From: Danio rerio | Lineage: Eukaryota > Chordata > Actinopteri > Cypriniformes > Danionidae | DNA: 64,000 nucleotides | Reading direction: 5' to 3' | Assembly (NCBI RefSeq): GCF_049306965.1 | Contig: NC_133183.1 | Coordinates: 29,472,001-29,536,000 of the forward strand | In this document: piece after piece, positions 23,096 through 37,019 of the stretch | How the letters are laid out: each line of letters starts with the position of its first letter | Numbering within the stretch: the first letter of the stretch is position 1 | The notes under the pieces: generated by a model | Databases searched by the model: none | Seen by the model: only the letters and a program-made list of their open reading frames with translations | What the model was told of the DNA's origin: nothing | Program-made: the position numbers and the translations under genes

Positions 23096-25240
23096 AACGG
23101 CCCAGGGAGTAAGTAGCTAACAAATAGAACAAGGCGTCAGTTGATTCTTTCTTTTTTGTGTGTGTCACGTTGTATCCTGTGTAGACAGTATCCATAAAAA
23201 TAATGTTTTTTATTGTTGTGACTTGTGAGGCATGCCACTCACATCTGGTGTTGACATGGTGTAGGATCTTAAGATCCATACAGCTGACTCTGGTTTATGG
23301 ACATTTGTATTATGAAAAAAAGCAACCATAAGATTAAAATCTTGCAATTTGAAGGGATTGTTTATGTTAAAACGTTATGTTATGTTTTATTTAAAAATGC
23401 TACTTTTTAACTTCGTAATCTGAAAACTAATTAAAAGTAGAAGGTTCCGTACAGACATTAGCTTATACATTATCCTTGATCATTCAATAACTTGTAATTA
23501 ATTAACTGCTATTTTTATCTGTATAAAAAAACATTTAATAAGCCATCACAGAATAGATTTTCAAGAACCTGTTATTATCATCTGGGATTTCCTTGTTTGT
23601 CCTTGACCCAAGAATGTTTTGGTCAGAAACAGCTGCTCAGTTTTGTCGGCTACTGAAAGCGAAATGTTCATCTGTTTCATTTAAAAACTTGTTAGACAGG
23701 AATGATTCAGGTGTTTGTGTTTGAAGCAGTGCCTGTATGAAAACTTCCTTGCTTGTGTAGTTGTGTTCGGGAAGGAAGCTGCAGGAATTTCCGAGGTATT
23801 CTATCTGAGAAATACCACCTCCACATTAGGACGTTGTTTACATCTCCAGATATTTTTGGCTTTGATTCAAAATGTAAAGACCAAGCATTTCTGGGACTGC
23901 TAAAGAGTCAAGCATGAATTAAAATGACTCGCAGCCTAACTATTTACCAATTATTTTAGATTTTTTAATCTGTTGACTGTGAGGGTATATTGATTAGAAT
24001 GTCTCAGTGTGCCAGTCAGGATAAGCAGGCAGTGCCAACAGGTGTGTGCCAACAGCCACAACACACTCTTTTTATGAGAGGTGCAGGTCGATATCTGGGT
24101 CATTATTCAGTTCAAACATCAAAGTATGGCTCACCCGTTTGATTCAGAAGCGGCCTTCAGGGCCTTAGTGGACATGAAGCTATAGATAGCAAGGTTTTGT
24201 GATGTAAACTCTGCCCATGCTAAATACTTGTAAAATAATAAAAACTGAGCTGACATTCTGTCTATTAATGAATTATTTATGTGTTTACTGAGTGTTAAAG
24301 GACAGGGAGGTTTGTTTGTTTATGTTTGTCTTTCATAGGCAGCATGTTTTAGAGAGCTGTTTCCTGCATGCTAAAATCAAGTAGTCCTCTGGGCCGTTTT
24401 CTTCTCCAGATGTGTTATCAGGCCGTTTGTGAAGTAGAGGAATGCTTGCTTCCACCCTATCCAATTTTCTTCAATTTGTAAGTTAGAAGTGTGAAGTTTT
24501 TTTTTTACCACCAAGTGCCATAAGTAATGGATAAAAAAACAAGTTTTAGACTTTTTATATTAAGTGCCCATGTTATGGAAAAAAAAAGTCTCGAACAACA
24601 GACTAATATGCAAACAGGGTCAAATACTTTTTTTAATTGTCTTTTAATATGCATTTTTATTTACCTAGTTATCCCAATGACTCCTTTATGTTTTGTTCAG
24701 CGAATAGTTTTCTTTTGTTGAAAGACGGCATCTATATTGGGCTATGGTAATTTCAAGACTGATTTGAATCCAATGTCTTTAGCTCTTAACATTTACTTGA
24801 GATATTACTGACTGGTTATGAGGATACCCATTGGGGGTCCATTCTTTGTAGCTCATTAAAAAAAATTTAAGATGATCTTTCAGATCATTGATGTTTTAAC
24901 CCTGTGTGAACTGATATTTGGCTAATAGTTCTTCAAAAATGTTGTGAATCAGATTAAATTGTTGGGATGAATTGGTTTGAGATTGTGTTTGGTATGTGCT
25001 CGTGTTTGATGTGAGGGACAGGTCAATTGATATTCAAAAGCATGATTAGCAAATGATTAGAAGTATTAGCAGCTTAATGACATCATCTCATTAATTATCA
25101 TTAGCCATTGTAGCAAAATTACAAAATTTGTTGTAAATGACAGAGTTTGTTAAATATGATATTCAAGAACTGTCCACATTTGTTTTGGGCTATTTGTACA
25201 GGCCTTTCACATTTTTTGGGATTGCATTCAAGTTTGTTAA
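23096..25240. other. non-coding sequence, mostly unique
   Basis: No gene was recognised. Parts of 23575-24440 are less AT-rich and repeat-free and could hold conserved regulatory DNA. Small open frames at 23715 and 24527 lack support. Confidence 0.4.
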
Positions 25241-25398
25241 TCCCGTGGCATGAAGCCTCATTCACACTACAAGCGACTCGCAGCGGCAAAGCAACAAGTG
25301 AACACTCATTTAATTGGGCAACTTCCGGCAACTTCCATCTACGTCAGTGACCACGATCATTGGCAACCAGGTGGACATGTCGAGCAACGCGACTAATG
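25241..25398. repeat. fragment of a dispersed repeat
   Basis: GAAGCCTCATTCACACTACA and GGCAACTTCCGGCAACTTCC resemble the end of another common zebrafish DNA repeat. It is cut short at the next element. Confidence 0.35.
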
Positions 25399-25676
25399 CA
25401 GAGTTCAGACTGTATGATTTTTATAGTTGTGGTGTCACAAATGTTTTCTCACTGCATGACTATCTGGGGTAGTGTTCTTTCTGTGCTGTGTTTACACTGT
25501 AGGATGGATTGGCTACAGGGGGTTTCTCACTGCATGACTTTAAAATTTTATCTACACAAAATGCATGTGAGCTTGAACTACATGCCAACTAGAAATGGTG
25601 GATGCGGTTCTCCCGTTACAGGACACTTTCAAAACTAGGGCAGCTGAAGCTCCACAGAAAAAAAAAAAAAATTAAA

Positions 25677-25716
<40 letters not shown>

Positions 25717-26795
25717 CAGTATTATCCCCTTCAATACATGTCTTATTTCTATAAAAATTTTGGATCAGTTTTTAAAACTATAACCTACCTTTTTCTATAT
25801 TGTAGACAGCAACAATAAAAAACACACATCATACTCTGCATTTCAGTTATTTTATTCAACTGACTTTTTTACCAAAACTAAAGAGAAACATGGCTTCTGG
25901 TGTGTGACCCCCTATACTCAATCTGCGCTCAGGTCTCTTCTCTAGACCGCAACTCCTTGCAGCCATAACCAATCAAATATCAGACCACCGCCCAAATACC
26001 AGCATGAGCATAACCAATCAGAAAGAAAACAGTTTAATTTTAGAGCCAATTGATCATTGCTTTCATGCTTGATCATCTCTGATGCAATAGAGTAGTAGAT
26101 TAATCAAATAATTGTGCAAATCCCTAAATTATAATAGAAAGAATCGCAGACAACTTTGTCCAAGCTATGTCTCAAAACCAAACACACATGAGAAGTGACA
26201 TGAAAGCAATGCAAGGTCACGTAATGTATCTTTCGTTATTAACTAAGTAATGGAAAAAGAAGATTTTAGTGGGGCAAGAAATTTACTTATTTTGCTCACC
26301 TGGCTTTTTAAGAGAATTAGCAATTAATCCTCAATTTTTTTTTTAATTTTTGACCTGGTAGTGGTCATGCTCAGATGACACATCAAACAGGCATGCTCCT
26401 GTCAAATGTCCACTAGGTTTCCCTACATTTCTTGGGGCCAAATAAACTAAAATGAGTGCTTTTGACTTCTCCCCAACCTCCTGCTGGCCTGCAGATACTA
26501 GTGGATGCTGCTGCACTTATTGTCTGTAGGTAATCAGCGATGTTATTTTCAATCCGAACACATTTCACACAGTATGATTTGAATTGCAGACAGGTCCAGA
26601 TATTTAGCATGCCAAATATCTCACAGGCGTCGGCGACTCATCTGCGATTCTCTCCGATGGCGTCTTTGATAGTTCACACTGTGTGAGTGTCACTCGCGTG
26701 AACGAGCACCATTTTGCATGTGATTTCAGGTATTTGTCTGCGATTTCTCAAAACCTGTGGTCGATCAGGGCTAAAATCATTCAGTCTGAACTCTG
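25399..26795. mobile_element. 1.4-kb TIR DNA transposon, non-autonomous
   Basis: The left end CAGAGTTCAGACTGTATGAT and the right end ATCATTCAGTCTGAACTCTG are inverted copies of each other. The interior has an A-rich and (AT)n stretch at 25658-25715, a repeated CTCACTGCATGACT motif and no transposase. A one-ended relative begins at 48365. The superfamily is not fixed. Confidence 0.75.
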
Positions 26796-29237
26796 AACTC
26801 GGCATATGTTGAGAATCCTTTAACTTTATACAAATGAAGAGCGACTTTCTTGAGCGATAGGCAATAGGAGCACTATTAGAGCTCACGTGATCCTCTCTCT
26901 GCTTGCTCAGAGGCTGGTGTATTCTTCGTGTTGTAGACCTACACAGTCCTGCATTTGCAGCTGATTGCCACCCAGAGCGACAGTCAGTTAAAAAGTCACT
27001 GCTTATGCGAATGACTAAGACATAGCTGTTTAAATTGATTTAACATCAACAAAGCATTTTTGATATTTGAGAAGTGTCTGTATCTCTTGTGCTGCATCAA
27101 ATAACCATCATATTAGCTCTCAACTTCCCATCAATTATATGATTATTCCATAAAAAATAAAAAAAACTCTCAAAGAGAATATTACCAGAACTTATGTTAA
27201 GCTGCTTTGACTCAAACGATATTGTATACAGTAAGTGCTATATAAATAAACATGAATAGATACGAATTAAATATTAGCCATGCCTGTAATCATGCACTTT
27301 TAGAAATTCTACCAAACTGGTGTGAAATCTTTTTAAGGTACACATTTAAGTTCTACAGCTCCAGCCAGGTATATTAAAAGTATAATTCTCTACCTAAGGT
27401 GTACATATTAGTCACTAAAAAGTACAAAGAAAAGGTACTACACTTGACCTTTTGTGGCAACTTTTTACTTTAAGTGTAGATTAATATAACAGTTTTAATT
27501 TTAATTTATAAAATTAAAAAAAAAAAAATTGTTGCAATATTTTTATTGGCCCTATAATGATAATTTATACAACACTCTTGTACGAAATGTCAGCAGGTAC
27601 ATAAGTATAATTGTTGCTTAAAATGACAAAAATAATCTAGTTTATATGAAAAACAGGTTTGAGCTCATAGACCTGTTGCTATGACAACAACTCTTGGATG
27701 AGTTTTGAAGAACGAAACTATCCTGGATTGTGTCATCATCAATATTGTATTTTTGCATGTTGGGGTTATTTGTCTGACATCAGGCTGCACAATGTATCGT
27801 TTGAGCATAGATATTACAATTATTAGATAATTTATTAAAAGTTAAAGCATTTAGATATTGTTTTAAAATAGTTTATGCAATAATGACCATCGATGTTGTT
27901 TTTTTTTTTTTATTCTCTACCCGAATACTGTCAGACTCTCCAGAAAACCATAAAGTACCGTTTATTTGAATTTTATTTTTGCTTTGTTGTTATTGTATGC
28001 TTGCCTTATAATTTATTATTATTTTATGCAAACACACTGTATAGAAAAAGATTTGATCAGTCCAATTGATCTAAATAAATGAAATCTTTCCAAATAGAGC
28101 TATTCAATATATGTTGTGAAATTTTATTGCAATATGTATTCAGGAAACAAAATATCACAATGCAAGACCTTTCCACAAAAGAGACCTCAATTCAGCATTC
28201 ACATATACTGAGAGAGGCAGCTTCATTGCTTCAACTGAAAAGACTTAAAATGTTATGAACTTATCCACATTGAGTTGTTGAAACCTCTGGATAAATTAAA
28301 CTGCCGTGGGACAGATACGACTGGTGGGCCATAACACCATACTATTTAACAAGGGTCCTTGAAATCGTCAATGTCTGCTCCATTCAAATTTGAATACAGT
28401 ACTTTTTTCATGTGAACTGCTTGTAAAACCTTCGGATTTCATGGGTTTTTGTTCTGGGAAGTTGAGACCCTTCAAGAATGAATCGTGAGGCTATATTGGT
28501 GGACATAATAGACAAAAAAATTCACACCAAGCTCAAATTTAAGGCACATACACACCTCATTTTAATAGTTAATGTTTGAATGTCTCACTTAAAATTATTG
28601 TTACTAATCGATTACATTAATTTTAAATGAATGTAGTTGCACTTTGAATGACCCAAGTTTGAATCCTGATTCTTTGGCCTGAATAAGGTTAAAAACCCCC
28701 TTGATTCAACAATAGGTCAACAATAGGTCAACAATATTACAGCTGGATTTCAAGTGTTGTGCAGAAAAGGAAACCAGAAATAAATGTTTTTTATTGTTTA
28801 TTTTTAAGCTCTCAATAGCTTACTGAAATTTACTGAAATCTCATTCAGTAAATAAGTAAATATAAACAAACAAAACCACGGCAAAAACAACTGGGCATGT
28901 CCTGACTAGCATCTGCCAACTTTTTTCCTGACTGCTTAAAGATCATAATGTTGTGTGTGATGTCACTGATTTTGAGTTATTGTGCATGGGAAGCTATTTT
29001 CGGGTCAGTGTGAGCCTCTGGGCTACACTCCATTTAGTCTCTGATGGCGATTTGATCGTGTGAGAAAAAGGGGAAAAAAGAAGAGAGGACAGTCTTTAAT
29101 TAGGACACCCTCTTTTCTCCAACTCCCTCTCTCTCTAGGAACAAGAACAAACATTCAAGTAGGTCAAACCCTTCTGCATTTTCTGTCCTTTTAGTATTGA
29201 GTAATCTGCCCATTCTATTTAGCTATAGCGTGAGTCT
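26796..29237. other. non-coding sequence with minor repeat fragments
   Basis: 27190-27255 (TTAAGCTGCTTTGACTCAAA, TGCTATATAAATAAA) is the tail of the repeat described at 49180-49615. 27335-27480 resembles the MITE at 16538. The rest shows no gene. Confidence 0.45.
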
Positions 29238-29246
29238 TTTCTTTTT

Positions 29247-29322
<76 letters not shown>

Positions 29323-29324
29323 TG
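29238..29324. repeat. (TTTC)n microsatellite
   Basis: About 20 CTTT units. Confidence 0.95.
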
Positions 29325-29399
29325 AAAACAGCAATCACACTCACTGTTTAGAAATGTGCTGTTTACATTATTTACACGCACACAATATTAATCTTTGTT

Positions 29400-29810
29400 T
29401 CCATTAAACTTAAGCACAGGAAGTTTAATTAAAGTTGTGCTATATTCGTTCCAGATTGTTCCGCCTTGATGTGTGTGTGATACACTAGAAGTGTTTCCTC
29501 TCTCAGTGTGATAAGGAAGCCAAACATCGGGGAGGCCTCAGGAGGCCTTTAAATTAGAGTTTAATCTTCTGTGCTCTGCTCTATTCTGCCGTGTGGAGAA
29601 TCTGATCTAAGGATCCGCTTCTGCTCCACAGAAGCGTGAGGCAGTTGTGTGTCGTTTGCTGTTGATTGGCTATCACCCTTGGGGTCAATGAATCCTGTAA
29701 TAAAAGTGTTGCTGTAGCAATCGGACAATCTGCAGCAAGTGTCGCTGGGATTGTGCTTCAGCAAGTGGTTTGTAAAATACCTCATATGGCTTTCCTCACA
29801 CAACACACAC
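29400..29810. other. repeat-free stretch, candidate regulatory DNA
   Basis: The sequence is of balanced composition with no repeat hallmark, including GGGGAGGCCTCAGGAGGCCT and TTTGCTGTTGATTGGCTATC. The open frames on both strands overlap each other and are not convincing. Regulatory function is inference. Confidence 0.3.
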
Positions 29811-30700
29811 ACACCCATTGTCAAAAAATATTGTACTCTGTAAAAAAAAAAAAAAGAAAAAATGAAATCCAAAATATTTAAACCCTTTTTTATACACAGA
29901 AATTGTGTAGATTAATTGTTGGTTGTTGTGACTAGTGTGAGGTAATTAATTATAGATTAATGTGGCTGAGAGCAGATTACACCAAATGTGTTTTTTTTTT
30001 TTTTTTTAATGTCGCTAGGCAATTAAATGAATGAGTTGCGTATTGTACACGAGTATTGCTGTTGATTTTGGTATAATTTTAATATTGAATAATATTGTGA
30101 TATTCAAGATTTGTGAAGTTATACAGCTCTGGATAACTCAAAACCGTAACCACTAGTTTTTTTCCTCTATCTTCAAAATTTTCTGTAGTCATTCTGACAA
30201 CACAAACACTGCTGTCACCTCAACGGAAACCCCGCCTCTGCTTTCATTTAATTGGAGAATGAAAAAGATGACTGACGTAGCGCATTTGGAGTTGACTTTT
30301 TTTTTTTTTTAATTGCTCATGGCACTATGACAAAAATGCGAGGAGCAACCGGCAGTTCAAACACAAGGTGTGCAGGGCACATAAGCAGCGTGCAAAATGC
30401 TTGCTGTCATTAGTAAATCATGTAAATCAATCTGCACCTCTCAACGCAAAAAGTGTGTTTGGTGTTATCGGCCCCTTAATATAAATTTGTTGTGGTATAT
30501 TTTGTTGTCATAGCTTATCTAGAGTTATTGGGTAACGTTAACAACAAAAATGTGCAATTTTCTAAGCAGATTTTCACCTGAAATTTTATAAATCAGATTA
30601 TTTATAAATCAATGAGTTATGGAGGATGGGTGCTTTAACTAAAGAATATGATTGGTTACCAACCTCATAGATACCTTCAGTCTATCTGTATTGGTTTATA
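29811..30700. other. AT-rich non-coding sequence
   Basis: No gene or full element was recognised. A-rich and T-rich runs occur at about 29842, 29990 and 30298. Confidence 0.5.
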
Positions 30701-31457
30701 CAGGGTTTCCGCGGTAGTAATGCACAGATCAGCTGAAATGACACCTAAATCCGCGGCTTCATACTAATCATCCACCGCCACCCGCCCACACATACACCCG
30801 CCCACCCAACCTGACCTGATCGTCACTTTAATAATTTTAAATCTTTGTATAAATGTGTCTGAATGTAGAAGCAGCCTACTTAAGCAATGCACTGCTTTTT
30901 TGTGCTTTAAAATTAGAGGTGTGAACCTACACTGGTCTCACATTTCAGTTACGATTTAGTAGTTAGTTTCAATTCGATATCACGGTGCATTGACAATGCT
31001 TTCCATATACAGTTTTATATTGTCTTCACAGCACAGCAATTCTTGTTTTAAAATGTATAAATATATTTAAATTTATAAACTATTTGTAATACGGTTTTGT
31101 CCTTTTAATACAAACTGTCAGATATATAAAAACGTACCTTTAAACAACACGAGCATTTATAGCGAATAAACAAAGCTAAATATCCCACTCACTTTCTGAG
31201 CCTTGTCTACCAAGTTCTTTTTTTACACCCCTTTGATTGGTCACACACTCAACAGAAAGGTTTGTGATTGGCTCTTATGCGCTGGCGCTCTTCACAGATG
31301 AAGATTTACAGATGAAGCAGCGGCGATCACAGCTGCTCCATGATGGACGCAGTGGAGAAAACTCTGCAGACACATGCTCGTGTCTGGATCCAGAAGTAAC
31401 ACTATAACAGCCGAGAGGAGAGGAAAGGTCACGTCAGCAGGTCAAATGGGCCACAGT

Positions 31458-31489
<32 letters not shown>

Positions 31490-32348
31490 AATGGAGTTTA
31501 CTTTCATTCTCTCAATCGCAGTGAATTAGGGGCTTCTGCTGTAAGTGTCAGTGAAAGATTGTCCAGCAAACACACATGCAGTGAAATTGTGCACAGTTTC
31601 TGCGTTATTAAGTAGTTGGAGCATTGTAAATACTCCCACTCGCCTCCATCGCCATAGTAAGCTACGGCTAAATAGCTCATATGAGATAAATGACGTCAGT
31701 ACATAATAACCGTTTATGATTATTACTGAACCCATACTAAATTGTCCGCATCTGCATCGCGGTGCACCGAAGAAACAATTAATTTTGACGCATCTATTTA
31801 AAATACAACATTTGAATGTGAAAAAGGGGCTGCATTGTACAATGCAGTGATATTATATAGTTTCAAAATACAACATCTTAACATTTTAATATTGAAAAAT
31901 ACAGCATATGGGCTTTATATGCTGTCTTGTCATCACTCATGCTGCAAGTCTCTCCGGCCCCTCATTTGGGAGGCACTTCATGAACTGGCCCTCATGACAA
32001 ACTAATTAAATAACCTCGCCATAGAGCGAAACAGATGGCTAAATAGGATAATGCAAGTTTGCTTACTCCTGGTTGGAGAAAAATGAGTGATTTGAAACCA
32101 CTAAAAACAACCACGAAATTTATTCTTTCATGGTTTGTTTCCTCCGAGCGTATCTAAGTTCTGTTGCATGGTTGTGCACCATGCATTTATTTAACTACAA
32201 CTGATTATTAGCAACCGTTTATTAAGTTAAAAGTTTAAAACTGATAAAAACTTGAAGAAGCGATGAGGTCTTAAAATATTCTGAGAAGGTCTTTAAAAAG
32301 TCTTTCAAATGTATCGAACTTACCTTTAAGATCCCTGCATATACCCTG
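30701..32348. mobile_element. TIR DNA element (CAGGGT ends), host of a nested hAT
   Basis: It begins CAGGGTTTCCGCGG and ends CCTGCATATACCCTG. The inverted right end reads CAGGGTATATGCAGG, followed by TTAAAGG and AAGACTTTTTAAAGACC. TTATA flanks both sides (30696-30700 and 32349-32353). The same pair of end types occurs at 58313-59935, and one end occurs at 62336. There is no transposase. It is split by the hAT at 30914-31796. Confidence 0.7.
30914..31796. mobile_element. non-autonomous hAT element with perfect 8-bp duplication
   Basis: It starts TAGAGGTGTGAACC and ends TTGACGCATCTA. The target duplication TTTAAAAT is exact (30906-30913 and 31797-31804), diagnostic of hAT insertion. The interior has a (GA)n run at 31458-31490 and no BED finger or transposase. 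Confidence 0.92.
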
Positions 32349-34064
32349 TTATAAGTTACACTTGTAAATCTCTTTCTCTGCCTATGGAGAAAATGTATGC
32401 TATGTGTACTACCTGACTTTTGCACTCTGTAAAGTTCAAAATATACTTCTGCACTCTATGAAAACCTGATAACTATTTTCAGCTTCAGAAAGCTTGCACT
32501 GCATGCATGCATACAGTGTCTGTGGGAGGACCAAGCTCCCAGAATGAATAGTTAATGCATTACTGTACACTGTTTTATTTAAGGCTGTGTCATTATTACG
32601 TTGCTTCTTGTAGTGGATGTTAATCTGAACCATAAACATTGGTTTAATCTGTTATCTTTTTAATTCTGTAGAGACTTTGTACCCTCGACGTTCAGCTTTG
32701 TTTGCCAGACAAATTACTTTGATTAAAAGCTCAAACTGTGACAAACCAGCAAGTTTCTCTCCACCATAACACTTTTTATATATTACATATTATTGCTTCT
32801 GTGAGATTAATCAGTGACCAATAAAAACTCAGATTAGACACCATAAAGAATGACCCAGCTGCTGTTGAAAAAGGCAATTCAATTCCAATCAAACATCTAG
32901 CCAAAGCAAAACAATGTTAGCCTTTAAATGAGATTTAAAACCAGTCTTTTGTGTCTCAAACGTGTCTGTGAAGTTTCATGTCAAAATACCCATCAGATCA
33001 TTTATTATACCTTGTTGAAAATGTCAATTTTTGGGTCAGAGAGAGTTGTAACTGTTTTTGCACCTATGCCTTTAAATGAAAATGTGCTGGTTCTCACCGC
33101 CCACTCTTGGGACATATCAGAGAAGGATAACCGGGGTCGGATGTCAGGATAACTACAGCAAAATGACAGACAGCAACTGAGACAAGATGAAACAGATTCC
33201 CACAGTCATAAATACCACAGAAAGATGAATGAGCCACACACAAGTGCTGTTACACATACAAATGCACATACACACAGGCAAGTGCACATATGCTGTGGTG
33301 TTTTTCCTCATCTACTCGCTGCAAATGGGATGGGATGTTAATCAGATGGGTAAATATGCTACAAAAAGACAAAAATAAAGTGAAAAGATGTACTTCTACC
33401 TGTAAGCAAATATAAGGTGCAGGAAGTACTTAAACGTACAAATCATTGATACTAAATATGAATCATTGAAGTCGGATGGCATGATTTGTTAGTAAGGGCT
33501 TTATTATGTCGCTAATTTTGCCACTTTTGTTCTCTATCATACTGCTAAACACGTAGCATTTTCAGACATCATGCCTGGCAAAACTAATGTGATGGACATT
33601 TTACATTGGTGGAGTCTGCATTTTTGTCTTCAGACTAACCGCCATCATCGATTGTCTGCACATGAGCACAACCCTCACATGTGCAAGGATATCAAGTATA
33701 TGACTATATTGTATATGATATAAACTGTAGCCCAATGATACTATTCAAAGAGGTAAAATAAGCAGCAGCTTCTAGTTTGCTATTAACACTTAAAAATAAG
33801 AAGACAAAGTAGCATGAGTATTGTCAACAGTAACATTTGTCATAAAGCGAATTGGTGGTCCAATATGGACATAATTACACATTGGTCCAAAAAAAAAAAA
33901 AACAGATTCTCAGAACCCATCCCTATACTTAAGCAGTTTTAATTTAAAATAAATACAACATGTAAAATATACTAATTGTCCCTTTATTATTTTTTTTACC
34001 CTATAGATTTCTATAACTAATGGCTTAGCTTACCTTGGGCCAAATTCTGGAACACTAAGAGGCC
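32349..34064. other. non-coding sequence with a repeat fragment
   Basis: 32925-33110 (GTGTCTGTGAAGTTTCA, AAAATACCC, ATCAGATCATTTATTATA) is a fragment of a common zebrafish repeat, also present at 34645-34800. No gene was recognised. Confidence 0.5.

Positions 34065-34143
<79 letters not shown>
34065..34143. repeat. (CA)n microsatellite
   Basis: About 39 CA units. It creates a spurious poly-Cys/Val open frame on the minus strand. Confidence 0.97.
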
Positions 34144-34148
<5 letters not shown>

Positions 34149-34644
34149 TTTATATGGTTAAGCTGAAACATTCTTAACCTGCCAGCAAGTGTGCAGATTC
34201 CACACAGTCCCGACCTCCCATAGCCTTCATAGACTGAGTTAAAAACAGATGAGAGCTGTCTAGAGGTCAGAGATTTATTAGAGAATAAAAAATTATTTAA
34301 CATCTGCATTTATTAAATGGTTAAATGTGCTCCAAGATAAGCATCTTTAATTGTTGCACACAACAGTGAAAGCAACAGGGGATGAGCTATTTGTGTTTGA
34401 CTAGCTGTTCTCTAAACTCTGTTTTCTTCTCTAAATTGCTGTGAGCATGTTACACGCAACTTGCCATATTTTAAAGAATTCATATTGATTTGGAAAGACT
34501 TTGATGGGGTTAAATGATGACGGAGGTTTTATTTTAGGTTGAAATATTGTGAGTACATATTTTTATTCATCCTTGCTGTGTTTTCGGCATCAGAGGCACT
34601 CATGGGTGTACAGTTACACAATGTATTTATGTTTGTGTTCTCGT

Positions 34645-35470
34645 TATAGAGCTCCTATTTTGCCCCTTTTTTTAAGATTTAAAAAGTCTTTTGTGTCTCT
34701 AGAATGTATCTGTTTCAGTTCAAAATGCACTTTGAATTGTAGCTGTTTTTTGTCTGTGCTTTTAAATGCAAATCAGCTACGAAGGCTATTCAGTCTCATG
34801 TTCTTGCGCTATGTTTAGGTTCGCTGTGTTATGATTGGTTCCATATACTGCGGGAAATTCAGGCTGTTAGGCAATTTAGAAATCATGCATGTTCTAATCG
34901 CCATCTCGATACGGTTTCAATTAATCACACAGCCCTAGTGTGCGCTTTGTTTCACTTTTACTGCTCAGTGCGCTTCATGTCATGGCTGCCGTGACTTTGA
35001 GGAAAAGAAAACGCGCGTCCTCTCTGGTAAACACACAGTTCACGGTGCACTCTCATTTGATTTTGGGACTGTAAATACATTATTACATAAAGACATAAAT
35101 TAAAATTTTTTTTGGGTGAATGATACCTTATGTGACTGTTTCAACACCATTTAGAGGTGTCTATGTTGCTGAGCAACGTATATAAAACAATGTGAAGACT
35201 TGTGTGATCACCTTTACGCTTCTCTCCTGATCTTTAAAAAAAAATAGGCTGAATCATAGAAATGCTGGATTAAAATCGTTTGGGGGTCCAATCGATATCG
35301 CAATCTTTTTTTCGATTAATTGTGCAGCCCTAGTGGGCGGGGAAATTTGCACTGCTACTTCATAATGGGATGGGCTCCAAAATCAGTTGAATTTTTATTC
35401 TAGTGTGATTTAATCAACCAGAGGCTGGTTTTGCATGATAGGTGCCCTTCGATACATTTTTAGTGTTTCA
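34645..35470. repeat. cluster of decayed DNA-repeat fragments
   Basis: 34645-34800 matches the repeat at 32925-33110. 34885-34936 and 35250-35332 both end in a CACAGCCCTAG or GTGCAGCCCTAG hAT-type terminus preceded by AATCG..ATC motifs. 35333-35460 contains GTGGGCGGGGAAATTTGC of the first family. Confidence 0.5.
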
Positions 35471-35552
35471 GAATTTTCTCTGTGGCGATGACATTATTTA
35501 TGTTTTGGGTAATAAATGGAAAAATAATGACTCAAACACTGGCTATTTCCAC

Positions 35553-35590
<38 letters not shown>

Positions 35591-36460
35591 TTGTAGATAT
35601 TCTACTATAAAACTTGTCTAAATGTAGCCATCTACTGCAATTTCTGTAGCCAAATTCGTCAGTGTTTTGTCAATGAAAAAATGAAAAACATAATATTTGA
35701 AGCAGATTTTCCTGATCAGTGGCTGTGTTTGCTGATTCAGACCAGCACCTACTAGACAAACACAGCAAGAGATTCTCCTTATCTGAAAGTGCTTTTGTGC
35801 TTCAATCAAAAAGTAAGGCAAGTAAGACAAAGATAAGAAATGGTGGAATTAAGAATCTCGGCTGAAGCTTGTGGAGGAACTTTCATCGAGCAGGAATGAG
35901 ATTGACCTAACTGCATGGGGTCATTAAACACACAGACACATCTGCAGGACTTTTCACTGGTTAAATTCAGTTTTTCCTAAACTTTTTATTATTTTTTTAT
36001 CTTGTGATCCAGTGTGGAAAGAAGTGTGTACTCCTCTGTTTGTGCGAGGTATCTCAGTCTCGAAGGCTCGCCTAATGATCTCCACAGGTCATTAATTGTG
36101 AGATTAACTCTGAATTGATGGCAGAGCTTCACCTTATTAAATAAATGCTTATAGCCCATTAAATATTTCTAATGTGCTCCAGTGGGTTTAAATATATTGA
36201 GGCTCCAGTCAGCTTTCCTGAAAAGAGAGATTCGTCTTCTTTACCTGTTCAGATGCATATCATTTATAGTGTAGCAAGATTCCTGCTGAAAATGACTTGG
36301 TCAGCAAATGCATCATGATTCATTTTGAGGCTGACTCTGTTTACATCATGTAAAAAGATACACATTAAATTTTTGAATGTTCTCTTTAGAAACACAATGT
36401 GCTTTCCTAGTCAGATGCAAACAATTATTTTATAAGGTCTGTATAGTCAGGGTAAAATAA
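35471..36460. other. non-coding; (TTA)n run and a repeat-free segment
   Basis: A (TTA)n microsatellite lies at 35554-35591. About 35990-36300 is repeat-free with homeobox-like TTAATTGT, GATTAACT, AATAAATGCTTA motifs. Regulatory function is inference. Confidence 0.35.
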
Positions 36461-36552
36461 TATCCATTCATTCATTCATTCATTTATTGATTGATTTTCT
36501 TTTCGACTTAGTTCATTTATTAATCAGGGGTCGCCACAGCGTAATGAACTTC
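36461..36552 (-). repeat. SINE tail fragment
   Basis: CATTCATTCATTTATTGATT, CGACTTAG and GGGGTCGCCACAGCGTAATG form the 3' end of the SINE family in minus orientation. The head is missing. Confidence 0.75.
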
Positions 36553-37019
36553 CATTTAAAGAATATGCTGGGATTTATTTTTACATTTTGGATATTTAAT
36601 TTGTGTTGTTTGGATTTAAAATGCAATTGTATTTTATGTTATTTACACTGTAAAAAATTTGACCTTAAATTCACAGTAAATTACTGGCTAATAATTGCAT
36701 TACTTTCACAGTAAATTACTGTATGTAAATTCACAGTAAATTATTGTGAGGTAGTTCACAGTAATTTACTGTGGTTTTGTCACATTAAATTATTGTGAAA
36801 TTACAACCATATATTGTAACTTTACAGTAGATAATAAAGTCCGTTACTGTGATTTCACAGTATTATCTTGTAGAATTAACTATATTTTACTGTGAATTTG
36901 CAAAACGATTACTGTGATTTAGCAGTAGGTTGCGGTTTAAATACCTGATTTAACTGTAAAGTTACAGTTATATCCCGGATTACTGTAATTTTACAGTTTG
37001 GTGCTGTAAAATTTCAAAG

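Noticed and set aside
34055-34309. Minus-strand frame with poly Cys-Val
   Set aside because: Produced by a (CA)n microsatellite.
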